A stretch of 64,000 bases of DNA from Methanoregulaceae archaeon (lineage in GTDB: Archaea; Halobacteriota; Methanomicrobia; Methanomicrobiales; Methanospirillaceae): positions 62,001 through 126,000 of the forward strand of contig JAJFVA010000010.1 of assembly GCA_021371995.1 (NCBI GenBank), read 5' to 3'. Positions 32,983 to 42,704 of the stretch are shown here, one piece after another (position 1 is the stretch's first letter; the number at the start of each line of letters is the position of its first letter). The notes under the pieces are model-generated. The model had not been told where the DNA came from. It searched no databases and was given only the letters and a program-made list of their open reading frames with translations. The translations under genes were made by a program, and so were the position numbers.

Positions 32983-34311
32983 TTAATAGGTTGCCAGGTA
33001 CCTGTCAAGTTCCCAGGGATGAACTGCAAGTCTGAATGCATCACTTTCCAACCGGGTAATCAAATTGAGCCCTTCCATGATATGGGACCCCATTGCCTTT
33101 GCAATGACAGTATCTTTGTTAAGCTCATTCTGTGACTCGATTAGGCTGCCAGGGAGCATCTCAATCCCCAGTTTCTTCCTCTCGCCTTCACTCATATGAT
33201 AGATATTCATATTCGTGCTTTCCGGAGGTTCGATCTTGTTCCTTATCCCGTCAAGTCCGGCAGCAAGCATAGCCGCAAAGGTAAGGTAAGGATTACACAT
33301 CGGGTCCGGACTCCTGAACTCTGCCCGTGTACTATTTCCCCGTGCTGCAGGCACTCTCACGAGTGCGGATCGGTTGGCGGCACTCCACGAAATATAAACC
33401 GGAGCCTCGTATCCGGGGACCAGACGCTTGTAGGAGTTGATTGTCGGGTTTGCTATCCTGGTGATCGCCTTTGCATGCTTGAGGAGCCCTCCAATATAAT
33501 AAAGAGCGGTATTTGAGAGCTCCATGGATCCATCGGGGTCATAGAATGCATTCTTGCCATTTTTAGAAAGTGAGCCATGGGTATGCATTCCGCTCCCGTT
33601 AATTCCTGCAATGGGCTTTGCCATGAAGGTAGCATTCAGGTTCTTCATCAATGCGAGAGTCTTTGTGGCAAATTTGAATGTAATGACCTTGTCTGCGGTA
33701 TTGAGTGCTTCACTGTACTTGAAATCGATCTCATGCTGGCTCTCAGCCACCTCATGGTGCGATGCTTCGATTTCAAATCCCATCTGAGTCAGGGCTATCA
33801 CAATGTCCCTCCTGACATCCTCGGCAAGGTCGGTGGGAGCCAGATCGAAATAGCCCCCATAATCCTGAAACTTCGTGGATGGTCTTCCGTCAATCATCTT
33901 GAAAAGGAAAAATTCAAGTTCAGGACCGGTATTGAAGGTAAAACCCATTTTCTTGGCATCCGCGATGGCTTTTTTCAGGACATTCCTGGGATCTCCATCA
34001 AAAGGCTTATTGCCATACGTACAGATGTCACAGATAAACCGGGCCACCCTCGTCTCGACAGGCCTCCATGGAAGAATGGAATAGGTTGAAGGATCCGGTT
34101 TGAGGAGCATATCTGATTCCTCTATTCGTGCAAAACCTTCAATAGAAGACCCATCAAACCATATGCCTTCGGTGAGAGCTTTTTCGGCCTGCTCAACAGG
34201 TATGGCAACATTTTTCGGCTGCCCCTGGATATCGGTGAACTGGAGACGCAAAAATTTTACAAGATCTGCGTCGATGCGCTCCAGCATTCCGGATACGACA
34301 TCTCTGGTCAT
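32983..34311 (-). CDS. glnA: Glutamine synthetase type I
   Basis: A 442-residue GSI-alpha type enzyme. It contains the N-terminal beta-grasp FTDIQGQPKNVAIP, WFDGSSIEGFARI, the ATP/metal site GPELEFFLF and NGSGMHTHGSL, and the C-terminal RVPAARGNSTRAEFRSPDP. It joins ammonium to glutamate with ATP. The adenylylation-site loop of GSI-beta enzymes (NLYDLPPEE type) is replaced by MNIYHMSEGERKKLG and there is no 25-residue insert, so control is probably by feedback or by PII. It is divergent from the glutamate synthase operon. Confidence 0.95.
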   Translation of the reverse strand: MTRDVVSGMLERIDADLVKFLRLQFTDIQGQPKNVAIPVEQAEKALTEGIWFDGSSIEGFARIEESDMLLKPDPSTYSILPWRPVETRVARFICDICTYGNKPFDGDPRNVLKKAIADAKKMGFTFNTGPELEFFLFKMIDGRPSTKFQDYGGYFDLAPTDLAEDVRRDIVIALTQMGFEIEASHHEVAESQHEIDFKYSEALNTADKVITFKFATKTLALMKNLNATFMAKPIAGINGSGMHTHGSLSKNGKNAFYDPDGSMELSNTALYYIGGLLKHAKAITRIANPTINSYKRLVPGYEAPVYISWSAANRSALVRVPAARGNSTRAEFRSPDPMCNPYLTFAAMLAAGLDGIRNKIEPPESTNMNIYHMSEGERKKLGIEMLPGSLIESQNELNKDTVIAKAMGSHIMEGLNLITRLESDAFRLAVHPWELDRYLATY

Positions 34312-34403
34312 ATGGAAAATAGCTTCTACCCAATTATATTTATACCTAATTGAGCATACATTATGAGAACAACACCCGACAGTTAGTCAGTGTCTGTGGT
34401 AAT
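34312..34403. promoter_or_regulatory. Divergent promoter between glnA and the glutamate synthase operon
   Basis: 92 bases. On the minus strand GGTATAAATATAATTGGG (34333-34350) is a strong TATA box for glnA, followed by TAGAAGCTATTTTCC, which resembles the TAGAAG-TTTCC at the amt promoter. A TATA-like CATACATTATG lies near 34354-34364 for the rightward operon. Confidence 0.5.
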
Positions 34404-35456
34404 ATGTGTGGAATCATTGGTGTAATTGATCGCACCCGCCAGTGCATGGACGGGACTGGAATTCGGGCAGCCCTTTCCCAGATGGATGAGCGCGGCAGCG
34501 GAGAGGGGGCAGGATATGCCGTATACGGTGCTTTTCCCGATTTTAAAGACTACTATGCCGTGCACGTCTTCTTTGATAATCTGCATGAGACAAAGCCGCT
34601 TGTCGAAGAAGAACTCTCAAAATGGGGCATCATTGAACACCAGGAAGCGATTCCCACCTACGATCAGCCAAATATCCGGAAGGTGCACTTTCCCTGGAGA
34701 TTTTTTTTCAAACCAGACTCACACCTGATGCCTTGGAGTACTACTCCGGCAGATGATATCGTGACGCACCTGGTGATGAAGATAAATTCCAGCATCCCGG
34801 GTGCCCTTGTCTACGCTTCCGGAAAGAATGTTGCCGTGTTTAAAGCTTCGGGCTGGCCAGAAGATGTGGCCGACTTTTACCGGATACAGGACTATAAAGG
34901 ATATCTATGGCTCGGGCACAACCGTTACCCGACCAACACCCCTGGCTGGTGGGGTGGGGCGCACCCCTTCAATCTCCTGCACTGGAGTGTCGTGCATAAT
35001 GGTGAAATTACCTCATATGGAACAAACCGGCGTTATATCGAAAGTTACGGTTACCGCTGCTCAATGTATACTGATACCGAAGTGGTGGCATACCTGTTCG
35101 ATCTCCTAATACGGCGCCATGGTCTTTCTATCGAGACTGCAGTAAAAGCACTGGCTCCGCCATTCTGGGATGAGATCGATCAGATGCCTGAACGGGATAA
35201 GGAGATCATGCGTGCTATCCGGCTCACTTATGGATCTGCGCTCATGAACGGCCCCTTTGCTATCGTTGTTGCCAATCATGACAGCATGGTCGGTTTTACC
35301 GATCGGATCAAACTCCGCCCCCTCGTTTCCGGAGAATTAGGAAACCGCCTTTATATCTCGAGCGAAGAAGCGGCCATCAGGACTATGGAACCCGACGTCG
35401 GAGAGATCATCATGCCAAAAGCTGGTGAACCGGTCATCGGGAGGGTGAGAGGTTGA
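34404..35456 (+). CDS. Glutamate synthase, glutaminase subunit (archaeal split GltB1)
   Basis: 350 residues from the ATG at 34404, so that the protein begins MCGIIGVID with Cys2 as the N-terminal nucleophile of a class II glutamine amidotransferase. NRYPTNTPGWWGGAHPFNLLH...VVHNGEI near residues 190-215 forms the glutamine pocket. It releases ammonia from glutamine for the synthase subunit. An earlier in-frame ATG at 34350 would put 18 residues in front of the catalytic Cys and must be wrong. The stop overlaps the next start by 4 bases. In bacteria this domain is fused to the others. Confidence 0.92.
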   Translation: MCGIIGVIDRTRQCMDGTGIRAALSQMDERGSGEGAGYAVYGAFPDFKDYYAVHVFFDNLHETKPLVEEELSKWGIIEHQEAIPTYDQPNIRKVHFPWRFFFKPDSHLMPWSTTPADDIVTHLVMKINSSIPGALVYASGKNVAVFKASGWPEDVADFYRIQDYKGYLWLGHNRYPTNTPGWWGGAHPFNLLHWSVVHNGEITSYGTNRRYIESYGYRCSMYTDTEVVAYLFDLLIRRHGLSIETAVKALAPPFWDEIDQMPERDKEIMRAIRLTYGSALMNGPFAIVVANHDSMVGFTDRIKLRPLVSGELGNRLYISSEEAAIRTMEPDVGEIIMPKAGEPVIGRVRG

Positions 35457-36961
35457 GTATCGGAAGTGTGCCCCTCCGCTACCGCATCAGCGTTGATCAC
35501 GACCAGTGTATGCTCTGCGGTCGCTGTGTCGAGAGTTGCCCCTACGGCGTGTTCAGGAAGGAGGGTGAGCATATCCATGTGAATTCCCGGGTATGTGTTG
35601 CCTGTCACCGTTGTATCTCAATGTGTCCCCGGGATGCAATCAGCCTTGTCGAAAGACCGGTCGATTATCGCAGCCACCCGCTCTGGACTCCACAGGTCCG
35701 GGAAGCGATTTACAACCAGGCCCGGACCGGGAAGATTATCCTTTCCGGAATGGGAAATGCTCAGGATTACCCGGTCATCTTCGACCGTCTTGTCCTTGAT
35801 GCCTGCCAGGTGACGAATCCCAGTATTGATCCGCTCAGGGAACCTATGGAACTCAGGACATACCTTGGAAAGAAACCATCGCATCTCGATTTCCAGAAGA
35901 TCGATGGCGATACCGTTCTTGAGACAAAGTTATCTCCAAATCTGATGGTCGAAACTCCGATTATGATTGGTCATATGAGCTACGGGGCTATCAGTCTTAA
36001 TGCACAGAAATCACTCGCACGTGCAGTCACTGAATGCGGAACATTCATGGGAACTGGTGAAGGCGGGCTGCATGAATCGCTTTATCCATATCAGAACCAC
36101 ATGATCGTCCAGGTGGCGTCCGGCCGCTTTGGCGTTGATATAAATTATCTCGAAAGGGGCGCAGCAATTGAGATCAAGATCGGTCAGGGAGCAAAGCCAG
36201 GACTTGGCGGGCATCTCCCCGGAGAGAAGGTCTGCGCCGATGTCTCATGTACACGAATGATCCCTGAAGGGAGCGATGCAATCAGCCCGGCTCCGCACCA
36301 CGACATCTATAGCATCGAAGACCTGAAACAGCTCGTACGGAGCCTGAAAGAGGCAACTGAGTGGAAAAAGCCGGTATTTGTAAAAATTGCAGCAGTCCAT
36401 AATTCGGCGGCGATTGCTGCAGGGATAGCGCGGTCTTCCGCTGATGCTGTCGTTATCGATGGTTTCAGAGGCGGGACGGGTGCTGCCCCACGAGTCTTCC
36501 GGGACCATGTTGGCATCCCGATCGAAGCGGCTGTCGCCAGTGTAGATGCAAAACTCCGTTCGCAGGGGATCCGGAACGAGGTATCGATTATCGCAAGCGG
36601 AGGGATTCGTGAAAGTGCCGATGTGGCCAAGGTGATTGCCCTTGGAGCCGACGCAGTATACATCGGGACAGCGGCCCTTGTTGCCATGGGTTGCAGGGTC
36701 TGCGGGACCTGTTATAAAGGGCTCTGCCCCTGGGGAATTGCCACCCAGCGGCCGGACCTGGTTGCACGGCTCGATCCTGATGTTGCATCAGCAAATGTGG
36801 CAAACCTCATTCATGCCTGGACACTTGAACTCTCTGAACTGATGGGAGCTGCCGGTATTAACAGCATCGAATCGTTACGAGGAAATCGTGACCGTTTGAG
36901 GGGATATCTGCTTGATGAAAGCATCATGAAAATTCTCGATATCAAGACAGTGGGGGCATGA
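35453..36961 (+). CDS. Glutamate synthase, ferredoxin-FMN synthase subunit (GltB2)
   Basis: A 502-residue protein. Residues about 10-60 are a two-cluster ferredoxin (CMLCGRCVESCP and CVACHRCISMCP). The rest is the FMN-binding glutamate synthase barrel: IGHMSYGAISLNAQKSLARA, GTGEGGLHESLYPY, GGHLPGEKV, DGFRGGTGAAPRVF, IASGGIRESADVAKVIALGADAVYIG and the 3Fe-4S cysteines in MGCRVCGTCYKGLCPWG. It combines ammonia with 2-oxoglutarate and two electrons to make glutamate. GTG-like start TTG/ATG: overlap with gltB1 suggests TTGAGT or the ATG-coupled start at 35453. Confidence 0.92.
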   Translation: MSIGSVPLRYRISVDHDQCMLCGRCVESCPYGVFRKEGEHIHVNSRVCVACHRCISMCPRDAISLVERPVDYRSHPLWTPQVREAIYNQARTGKIILSGMGNAQDYPVIFDRLVLDACQVTNPSIDPLREPMELRTYLGKKPSHLDFQKIDGDTVLETKLSPNLMVETPIMIGHMSYGAISLNAQKSLARAVTECGTFMGTGEGGLHESLYPYQNHMIVQVASGRFGVDINYLERGAAIEIKIGQGAKPGLGGHLPGEKVCADVSCTRMIPEGSDAISPAPHHDIYSIEDLKQLVRSLKEATEWKKPVFVKIAAVHNSAAIAAGIARSSADAVVIDGFRGGTGAAPRVFRDHVGIPIEAAVASVDAKLRSQGIRNEVSIIASGGIRESADVAKVIALGADAVYIGTAALVAMGCRVCGTCYKGLCPWGIATQRPDLVARLDPDVASANVANLIHAWTLELSELMGAAGINSIESLRGNRDRLRGYLLDESIMKILDIKTVGA

Positions 36962-37713
36962 GACCGATGGTTGATACCATCCGTATTGATGCAAAAGGAA
37001 TGCATTATACGCCATTGAACAAGGCCATAAGAGCAGCGGTTGCATCAGGCGCCCGGAAGATTGAACTGGATCATGTCATGGGCCAGAGGTTTATCGCTGA
37101 CGGACTCAGGGGAAATGTTGAGATAGTAATAAACGGAGTGCCTGGTGGAGACCTCGGGATGTTCATGAGCGGCCCGACCTGCATCGTTCATGGCAACTGC
37201 GAACATGCACCTGGGAATACCATGGATTCCGGGACAATTGTGATCCATGGAAATGCCGGGGATGCCGTGGCACATTCAATGAGGGGAGGGATGATCTTTG
37301 TCAGGGACGATATCGGGTACCGGGGAGGCATTCACATGAAGCAGTATAAGGAAAAGCGCCCCATTCTTGTTATCGGAGGTTCCGCAAGGGCATTTCTCGG
37401 GGAGTACATGGCGGGGGGACTCATCCTTATCCTTGGCAGAAAAGGAAAATTCCCTGATATCGATAGAGGAATCGGTTCGGGCATCCATGGAGGCAAGATT
37501 ATTATCCGAGGAAGCGTTACCGATCATAACCTGGGTGTCGGTGCAAAGAAAAATGATCTGAAAGAGGAGGAGAGACAGGAAATCGCCCCCCTCATAGAAA
37601 AATTCACCGGTTTCTTTGGCCTTGATCCGGCTCCACTTCTTAATGACAGGTATTATGTTATCACACCATCTAGCGCCCGTCCCTTCGCGAGTAAATATAC
37701 ATGGGAGGTGTGA
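36958..37713 (+). CDS. Glutamate synthase, GXGXG subunit (GltB3)
   Basis: A 251-residue protein made of the right-handed beta-helix with G-x-x-G-x-x-x-G repeats: GNCEHAPGNTMDSGTIVIHG, GDAVAHSMRGGMIFVRDD, IGGSARAFLGEYMAGGLILILG. In fused GltB this domain positions the channel between glutaminase and synthase; here it is a separate subunit. Start ATG at 36958 overlaps the previous stop by 4 bases (ATGA). The gap to the next gene is 6 bases. So the synthase is a three-gene unit. Confidence 0.9.
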   Translation: MRPMVDTIRIDAKGMHYTPLNKAIRAAVASGARKIELDHVMGQRFIADGLRGNVEIVINGVPGGDLGMFMSGPTCIVHGNCEHAPGNTMDSGTIVIHGNAGDAVAHSMRGGMIFVRDDIGYRGGIHMKQYKEKRPILVIGGSARAFLGEYMAGGLILILGRKGKFPDIDRGIGSGIHGGKIIIRGSVTDHNLGVGAKKNDLKEEERQEIAPLIEKFTGFFGLDPAPLLNDRYYVITPSSARPFASKYTWEV

Positions 37714-37719
37714 CAGGTC

Positions 37720-38751
37720 ATGAGAGAGAAGAGAAGTTACAGAGATCTCAAGACCATGGTTTGGGACCGGGGAATATGTGCAGGCTGTGGGGCATGTGTT
37801 GCAGTCTGCCCGGCGGATGCAATCTGTTTTGGAGAGAGTGGCGGAACACCATGCCCGTCCAATATCGGGTACTGCAAGGAAGCAAATGACGAGGTACCCT
37901 GTGGGGCCTGTTATTATGCATGCCCCAGAACGGGGGAGTCAAGGGAGGAGAGTCTCGGGCCATACCAGACCATCATCACGGCAAAGGCAGGTTTTGATGT
38001 GCCGAAAAAACAGAGCGGCGGAGCTGTCACTGCTCTCCTTGTAAATGCACTGGAAGAGGGCATGATCGATGCCATTGTCACTGTCAGCGAGGACCGGTGG
38101 ACTCTCAAACCCTCCTCGGTAGTCATCACCTCTTCCGAAGAACTTATCCATCAGGCGGGAAGCCGGTATAACTGGTGGGTCCCTCTTGTTGCTGCACTGA
38201 AGACTGCAGTGATTGAAAGGAAGTACCGGAAGATTGCAGTAATAGGTGTACCCTGTGTGGTCCAGGCGCTCCATTCAATCCGGACCAGTGATCATGACCT
38301 TCTCATACCCTATGGCAGAACAATCCGCTTGATCATTGGGTTATTCTGTACAGAGTCCTTTGACTATGCGGCCCTTGTTGAGGGAAAACTAAAAAAAGAG
38401 TACCAGGTCGATACATGGAAGGTAGAAAGGCTGGATGTGACGAAGGGCAAGCTCGAGGTAAAAATGAAAGACGGGTCCTCACTCCTGCTGCCAATGAATG
38501 AACTTGAGACAACCGTCAGACCGGGCTGCCATTACTGCATGGATCTGACGGCTGTCTATTCTGATATCTCGGCCGGGGCAATCGGATCCGTACCGGGATA
38601 TACTTCGCTGATCGTCAGAAACGACGTAGGGAAGATGTTCGTGGAGAGCGCGGTGAAGAACAAAAAGCTGGTATTCGGGCCGGAAGCAGATATCGCTGCA
38701 ATAGAGAGGCTTGCTTCGCTCAAAGTACAAAAGAACAAGCCCGGAAAATAA
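37720..38751 (+). CDS. FrhB-like F420 hydrogenase/dehydrogenase beta subunit family protein
   Basis: A 343-residue protein. The N-terminus has ferredoxin motifs CAGCGACVAVCP (about 21-32) and CGACYYACP (about 67-75); the rest is the FrhB F420-binding fold: KQSGGAVTALL, VIGVPCVVQAL, GLFCTESF and RPGCHYCMDLTAVYSDISAGAIGS. FrhB family proteins carry FAD and Fe-S clusters and oxidise coenzyme F420H2. It closes the glutamate synthase operon, replacing the NADPH-binding GltD of bacteria, so electrons probably run from F420H2 through these clusters to the FMN subunit. That pairing is inferred from the operon. Confidence 0.85.
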   Translation: MREKRSYRDLKTMVWDRGICAGCGACVAVCPADAICFGESGGTPCPSNIGYCKEANDEVPCGACYYACPRTGESREESLGPYQTIITAKAGFDVPKKQSGGAVTALLVNALEEGMIDAIVTVSEDRWTLKPSSVVITSSEELIHQAGSRYNWWVPLVAALKTAVIERKYRKIAVIGVPCVVQALHSIRTSDHDLLIPYGRTIRLIIGLFCTESFDYAALVEGKLKKEYQVDTWKVERLDVTKGKLEVKMKDGSSLLLPMNELETTVRPGCHYCMDLTAVYSDISAGAIGSVPGYTSLIVRNDVGKMFVESAVKNKKLVFGPEADIAAIERLASLKVQKNKPGK

Positions 38752-39208
38752 TCCGATATTTTCTCATTATTTTAAAAAATAACTAAAATTTATTGAATTT
38801 AAGACGGACCTTGTATAAATTTATCGCACATATTATATTTGTTAGATAACATAATATACAAAAGTAGAAAGAGATTGTTGCTTTTCTAATACTCTTATTC
38901 ATGCCATTTTATCAATATTTTGCGTAGAATATGGGAAAACTTTTATATACAATAATTTCATACGCTGGAATAATCCCTTTTCGGACAAGGGGCACTGCAA
39001 ACCCTGTGATTGCAAAACGGGGTCAGCAGGAAAAAAATGTCCGGGTTCTCATCATATATGATGGGAATCTAAAAATCAGCTGCAGATTACTCATGATACG
39101 CCGGGGAGCCGGCCTCTACAAATGGCAGCAAAGGTGCACTATGCTGTCATGAGCCAGGTGGCATGGAGGCTGGGATGACCGGAGATTCATGCAACGGAGG
39201 ATATCCCT
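38752..39208. other. 457-bp region before the surface-protein operon
   Basis: AT-rich first half (transcript end after the FrhB-like gene) and a TATA box ACTTTTATATACAAT at 38940-38954 for the following operon, giving a leader of about 235 bases. A 73-codon frame at 38931-39152 has no ribosome-binding site and overlaps the TATA box; rejected. Confidence 0.5.
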
Positions 39209-42200
39209 ATGTCAAAATGGCCATTGAATGAAAGAATGCATAAGCTCGTACTTATTGGAATTATTTTGGCAGGCTGCCTGCTCTTTTCACCCGCAGCAGC
39301 TACAGTGACGAACGTTCAGGTCTCAATTACCCCTGATGACATCTGTGCGGACAACAATGTTACCGTAACATTCCACGTGTTTTCAGGTCTGAACAAGAAT
39401 ATCAATGGTATTTACATTACCTTTGATGAAAACTTCATTATCGATGATTCAATCACTACTGATTGCGTCACAATAATGAATAGTACAGGGGTTACGAATC
39501 ATCCGACAACCATTGAGGTAATTCACAATCCGGATTTGGATTATAACCAGTTCGGCTTTCCGGATGGGACAACAACACTGAAAATGACGGTGCCGATTGA
39601 CATCCAGCAGAACACCAATGTCGTTGTGAATATTACCTGCGGACTGGATGTGGAGTGTCCATGTGATTGCAGTGGTTACAACGTCTGGGCAAACACTGAC
39701 CTTGAGATGCTCCCCGTTATTAGCAACACGGTCTTCCTGAAAGCCCGTATTGAAGCGTTCGCAGGGCCGCATGGTTCAATCACACCTGCAGGTACCCAGT
39801 TGTTCCCTTGCTGCAGCAATGCAAGCTACCTTATCCAGGCGGATCCTTGTTTCCTTATTCAGAATATCACCATTACTCCCCTCTGTGACGGATGTGGTGA
39901 TTGTTATGTTCTTACCTTTGCATCTCCGACATCCAGTTATGTCTACAACTTCACCAATATCCAGTGCTGCTACAACATTACAGCGTATTTCACAGTAAAG
40001 ACCTGCAATGTTACCGCGATACCCGGGCCAAACGGAGGCATTCTTACCCCTGATGGTGAATGGGTTTACTATCCGGACACCAGTGTAAGAAAATACAACT
40101 GCAGTGAGCAGCATACGTACCTAATACGGCCCGATGTCAGTTACAGCATTGAGAATATTACCATCAATGGTATTATGCAGGATTTTGATCCCATGCAGAA
40201 TGGCTCTGCAATCCTGTACTACACCAGTGACTGTAATGACACTATCATCCGGGCGAACTTCAAGCATTCTCCTGTGGATGTATTCCTGAAGTGGAGGAGG
40301 ACCTTCGAGGACTGTGATACCGTCGATGAATACCAGGTTGCCGGATTCAATACCATCACAGACGCAGTAGAATTTTCAGATTCCCTCTACTCCAGCGGGA
40401 ATTCCTCGTCATTCAACATAACTGGAACTCCGGGCGCGGTTAATTTCGGTTCCTATTCAGGAGGAGTATTCACAGATGGAGTGCTCAGCGGAACCGGAAA
40501 AGTACTGGATATCACGGTCTTATCCCTTCCATCCCCAAATCCTGAAACCTACCGGATAACCTACCTGCAGGGTGCCGTTCAGCGGAATGCATCACTCACC
40601 ATCCTCACAGATGGAACCGTAATATGGTTTAATGGAGCACCCCCCTGGGTCTCTGAAGCCCCGGACAGTGTCACAGACATCGTCAATATAGAAGCCCAGA
40701 TGCCTGCATGGCAGATGGTTACCCAGGACTTCCTCGATCATAATCCAGACTGGGAGGGGCTTGTCGGTGCTGTCATTTATGTAGCCGATGGAACCTATAA
40801 CGAGGTATTCGAGGTTGATACTCCGGGTCTTCACCTGAAAGACATGGATGGAATAGCCCCATTCCCGGTTATTGACGCCAATGGAATGTCTACTGGCGGC
40901 GGAGCGGTATTCCTATCTGCTGGGTGTACCGGGATAGATGGATTTACCATAACCGACTCAGGGGCTAATGGCATCATGGTATATCCCTCGAGTCAAAAAT
41001 GCGAGCTGGCAACTATTTCCGATTGGATGGAAGGACAGGGTAACGTAACCGTACCCTGCAGGATTGGCAGGATAAATATTGTCAATAACACAATATTTGG
41101 GAATGCTGACAATGGTATCAGGGCTATGGACTGTGTTGTCCTGATCCTTAACAACATCATCTATGGCAATGTTGACGATGGAATCGATGCAGGATGCCTC
41201 TATACTGGTGTTGAATGTGTCGATCCCGAAGCTATCACCCATGACCCGGCTGCCAGTGAAATTGTCTGGAACACCATCTTTGACAATGGGAACCATGACA
41301 AAGAAGTAGGGGTTTGGGAAGTCGGAGATCCGCAAAGATTTACCAGCAACCCGATCGGGTGCGCCGATATTCCCGGCTGGACTGATTCAGGTATCCAGAT
41401 CAGGTGTATTGGAGAGGGACGGCAGGGTATTGAACAGATTCTCTATATCGTCCATAACAATATCACCATGAACAATCATGCTGGCATCTATCTCATGGAA
41501 GACGCAACATTGGGAGGTAACATCACTATCCAGGCGAATAACATCACAAATAACAAAGTATTCGGTATTTCCACTGAAGCACTGAATCCAGACCAGATTG
41601 AGGTTCTCTACAACAATATTTACGGTAACAAGTGGTGGGGGATCAAGAATTGGGTAAAGGAGAACCTGACAGCAAAAGAGAATTATTGGGGATTGTGGGG
41701 AGTGCGCAATGAGACGGTCCCTTCAGGAGGCCCTGATAAAGGACCAGAGCCGATTGTCCAGTGTATAGAGTGCCGCTGCCACGAGGAGGATCAGAGGAGC
41801 GATGCTCTTGGTAATGGTGACAATGTGAGCCATTATGTCCACTACAACCCGTGGCTGTATCTCCCGTCTGATAAAATTTTCCATGACACCCCAAGCCCGG
41901 TACGGATGTATGGTTCGGACTCACTCCTGCTGCAGGCCGGATGGAATACACTTTCGGTTCCGTGCAGCCTGTATACAAAAGCGGATAATGTCACCGAAGT
42001 TATGGCGCTTGGCGACTTCCTGACCATGGATAATTTTGTAATCCTGTACAAGTGGGATGCTGTCTCCGACATGTGGGTTAATATCGGTCCAACCGGTGAG
42101 AAGATCATACCCGGGCAGGGTTATTACATCAAAATGAAATCTCCCTCAAGATTACCGGTCCTCTATAACAATGATGTATCACCCGGGCTGCCTTCGGTCG

Positions 42201-42625
42201 CCCTCCAGGACGGATGGAACCTTATCGGCGCTCCATGGGGTATTGACCGGTCTACCGACAGCAGTATGCTTGGAGGTATTTGTGATGGAGGAATCTGTGC
42301 ACCGTATCATAGCTCCGAATCCGACCAGGGACGCTGGGGGGTTGCCAGCCCTTATGATGACGATCCTGAAGCATTCATGCTGGTTCGGGAAGCACTCGAA
42401 TCCATAAAGGAAGGAAATGGCGGGACAAAGGGTGTTGCCATTATTGTAAGCCCATCGGTTCCCGGGCAGATTGATATCTACAGTTCGTCAGTTACAACCG
42501 GCTTCTGGGAGATTACCAACAGCAAGGAAATGGCAACTGGCGAAGGATATTGGGTATTTATGGTGAATCCGGCAACCTACGGCGGATTTGAGATCACCCC
42601 GTTCTATTTCAGCACAATGGGCTGA
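39209..42625 (+). CDS. Large secreted surface protein with InlB-type repeats, beta-helix and C-terminal domain
   Basis: 1138 residues, ATG behind GGAGGA. After a signal peptide (LVLIGIILAGCLLFSPAAA) come: a beta-sandwich rich in Cys (about 25-185), two or three InlB B-type repeats (GPHGSITPAGT, GPNGGILTPDGEWVYY...), a repeat-coil domain of the parallel beta-helix type (about 575-880: GITGFTI-like GIDGFTITDSGANGIM, NNTIFGNADNGIRA, NNIIYGNVDDGIDAG, NNITMNNHAGIYL) and a C-terminal domain with WNTLSVPC and DGWNLIGAPW repeated twice. Many cysteines suggest disulfides outside the cell. It has no transmembrane anchor. Probably a cell-surface adhesin or sugar-binding protein. Confidence 0.82.
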   Translation: MSKWPLNERMHKLVLIGIILAGCLLFSPAAATVTNVQVSITPDDICADNNVTVTFHVFSGLNKNINGIYITFDENFIIDDSITTDCVTIMNSTGVTNHPTTIEVIHNPDLDYNQFGFPDGTTTLKMTVPIDIQQNTNVVVNITCGLDVECPCDCSGYNVWANTDLEMLPVISNTVFLKARIEAFAGPHGSITPAGTQLFPCCSNASYLIQADPCFLIQNITITPLCDGCGDCYVLTFASPTSSYVYNFTNIQCCYNITAYFTVKTCNVTAIPGPNGGILTPDGEWVYYPDTSVRKYNCSEQHTYLIRPDVSYSIENITINGIMQDFDPMQNGSAILYYTSDCNDTIIRANFKHSPVDVFLKWRRTFEDCDTVDEYQVAGFNTITDAVEFSDSLYSSGNSSSFNITGTPGAVNFGSYSGGVFTDGVLSGTGKVLDITVLSLPSPNPETYRITYLQGAVQRNASLTILTDGTVIWFNGAPPWVSEAPDSVTDIVNIEAQMPAWQMVTQDFLDHNPDWEGLVGAVIYVADGTYNEVFEVDTPGLHLKDMDGIAPFPVIDANGMSTGGGAVFLSAGCTGIDGFTITDSGANGIMVYPSSQKCELATISDWMEGQGNVTVPCRIGRINIVNNTIFGNADNGIRAMDCVVLILNNIIYGNVDDGIDAGCLYTGVECVDPEAITHDPAASEIVWNTIFDNGNHDKEVGVWEVGDPQRFTSNPIGCADIPGWTDSGIQIRCIGEGRQGIEQILYIVHNNITMNNHAGIYLMEDATLGGNITIQANNITNNKVFGISTEALNPDQIEVLYNNIYGNKWWGIKNWVKENLTAKENYWGLWGVRNETVPSGGPDKGPEPIVQCIECRCHEEDQRSDALGNGDNVSHYVHYNPWLYLPSDKIFHDTPSPVRMYGSDSLLLQAGWNTLSVPCSLYTKADNVTEVMALGDFLTMDNFVILYKWDAVSDMWVNIGPTGEKIIPGQGYYIKMKSPSRLPVLYNNDVSPGLPSVALQDGWNLIGAPWGIDRSTDSSMLGGICDGGICAPYHSSESDQGRWGVASPYDDDPEAFMLVREALESIKEGNGGTKGVAIIVSPSVPGQIDIYSSSVTTGFWEITNSKEMATGEGYWVFMVNPATYGGFEITPFYFSTMG

Positions 42626-42627
42626 TG

Positions 42628-42684
42628 AAAGGAGAGTTAATGCCAAGAGTAGAGAGGAGGACGGGACAAAATACCCTCTCCTTT
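42628..42684 (+). other. Intergenic hairpin in the surface-protein operon (first gap)
   Basis: AAAGGAGAG and CTCTCCTTT, a perfect 9-bp inverted repeat 39 bases apart, located between the stop of the 1138-residue gene and the next ribosome-binding site. No T-run follows. Confidence 0.5.
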
Positions 42685-42704
42685 AAAGTACTGAGGTGGA
42701 AAAC

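Noticed and set aside
38931-39152. A 73-codon frame before the surface operon
   Set aside because: It begins on the TATA box of the operon, has no ribosome-binding site and no protein-like pattern.
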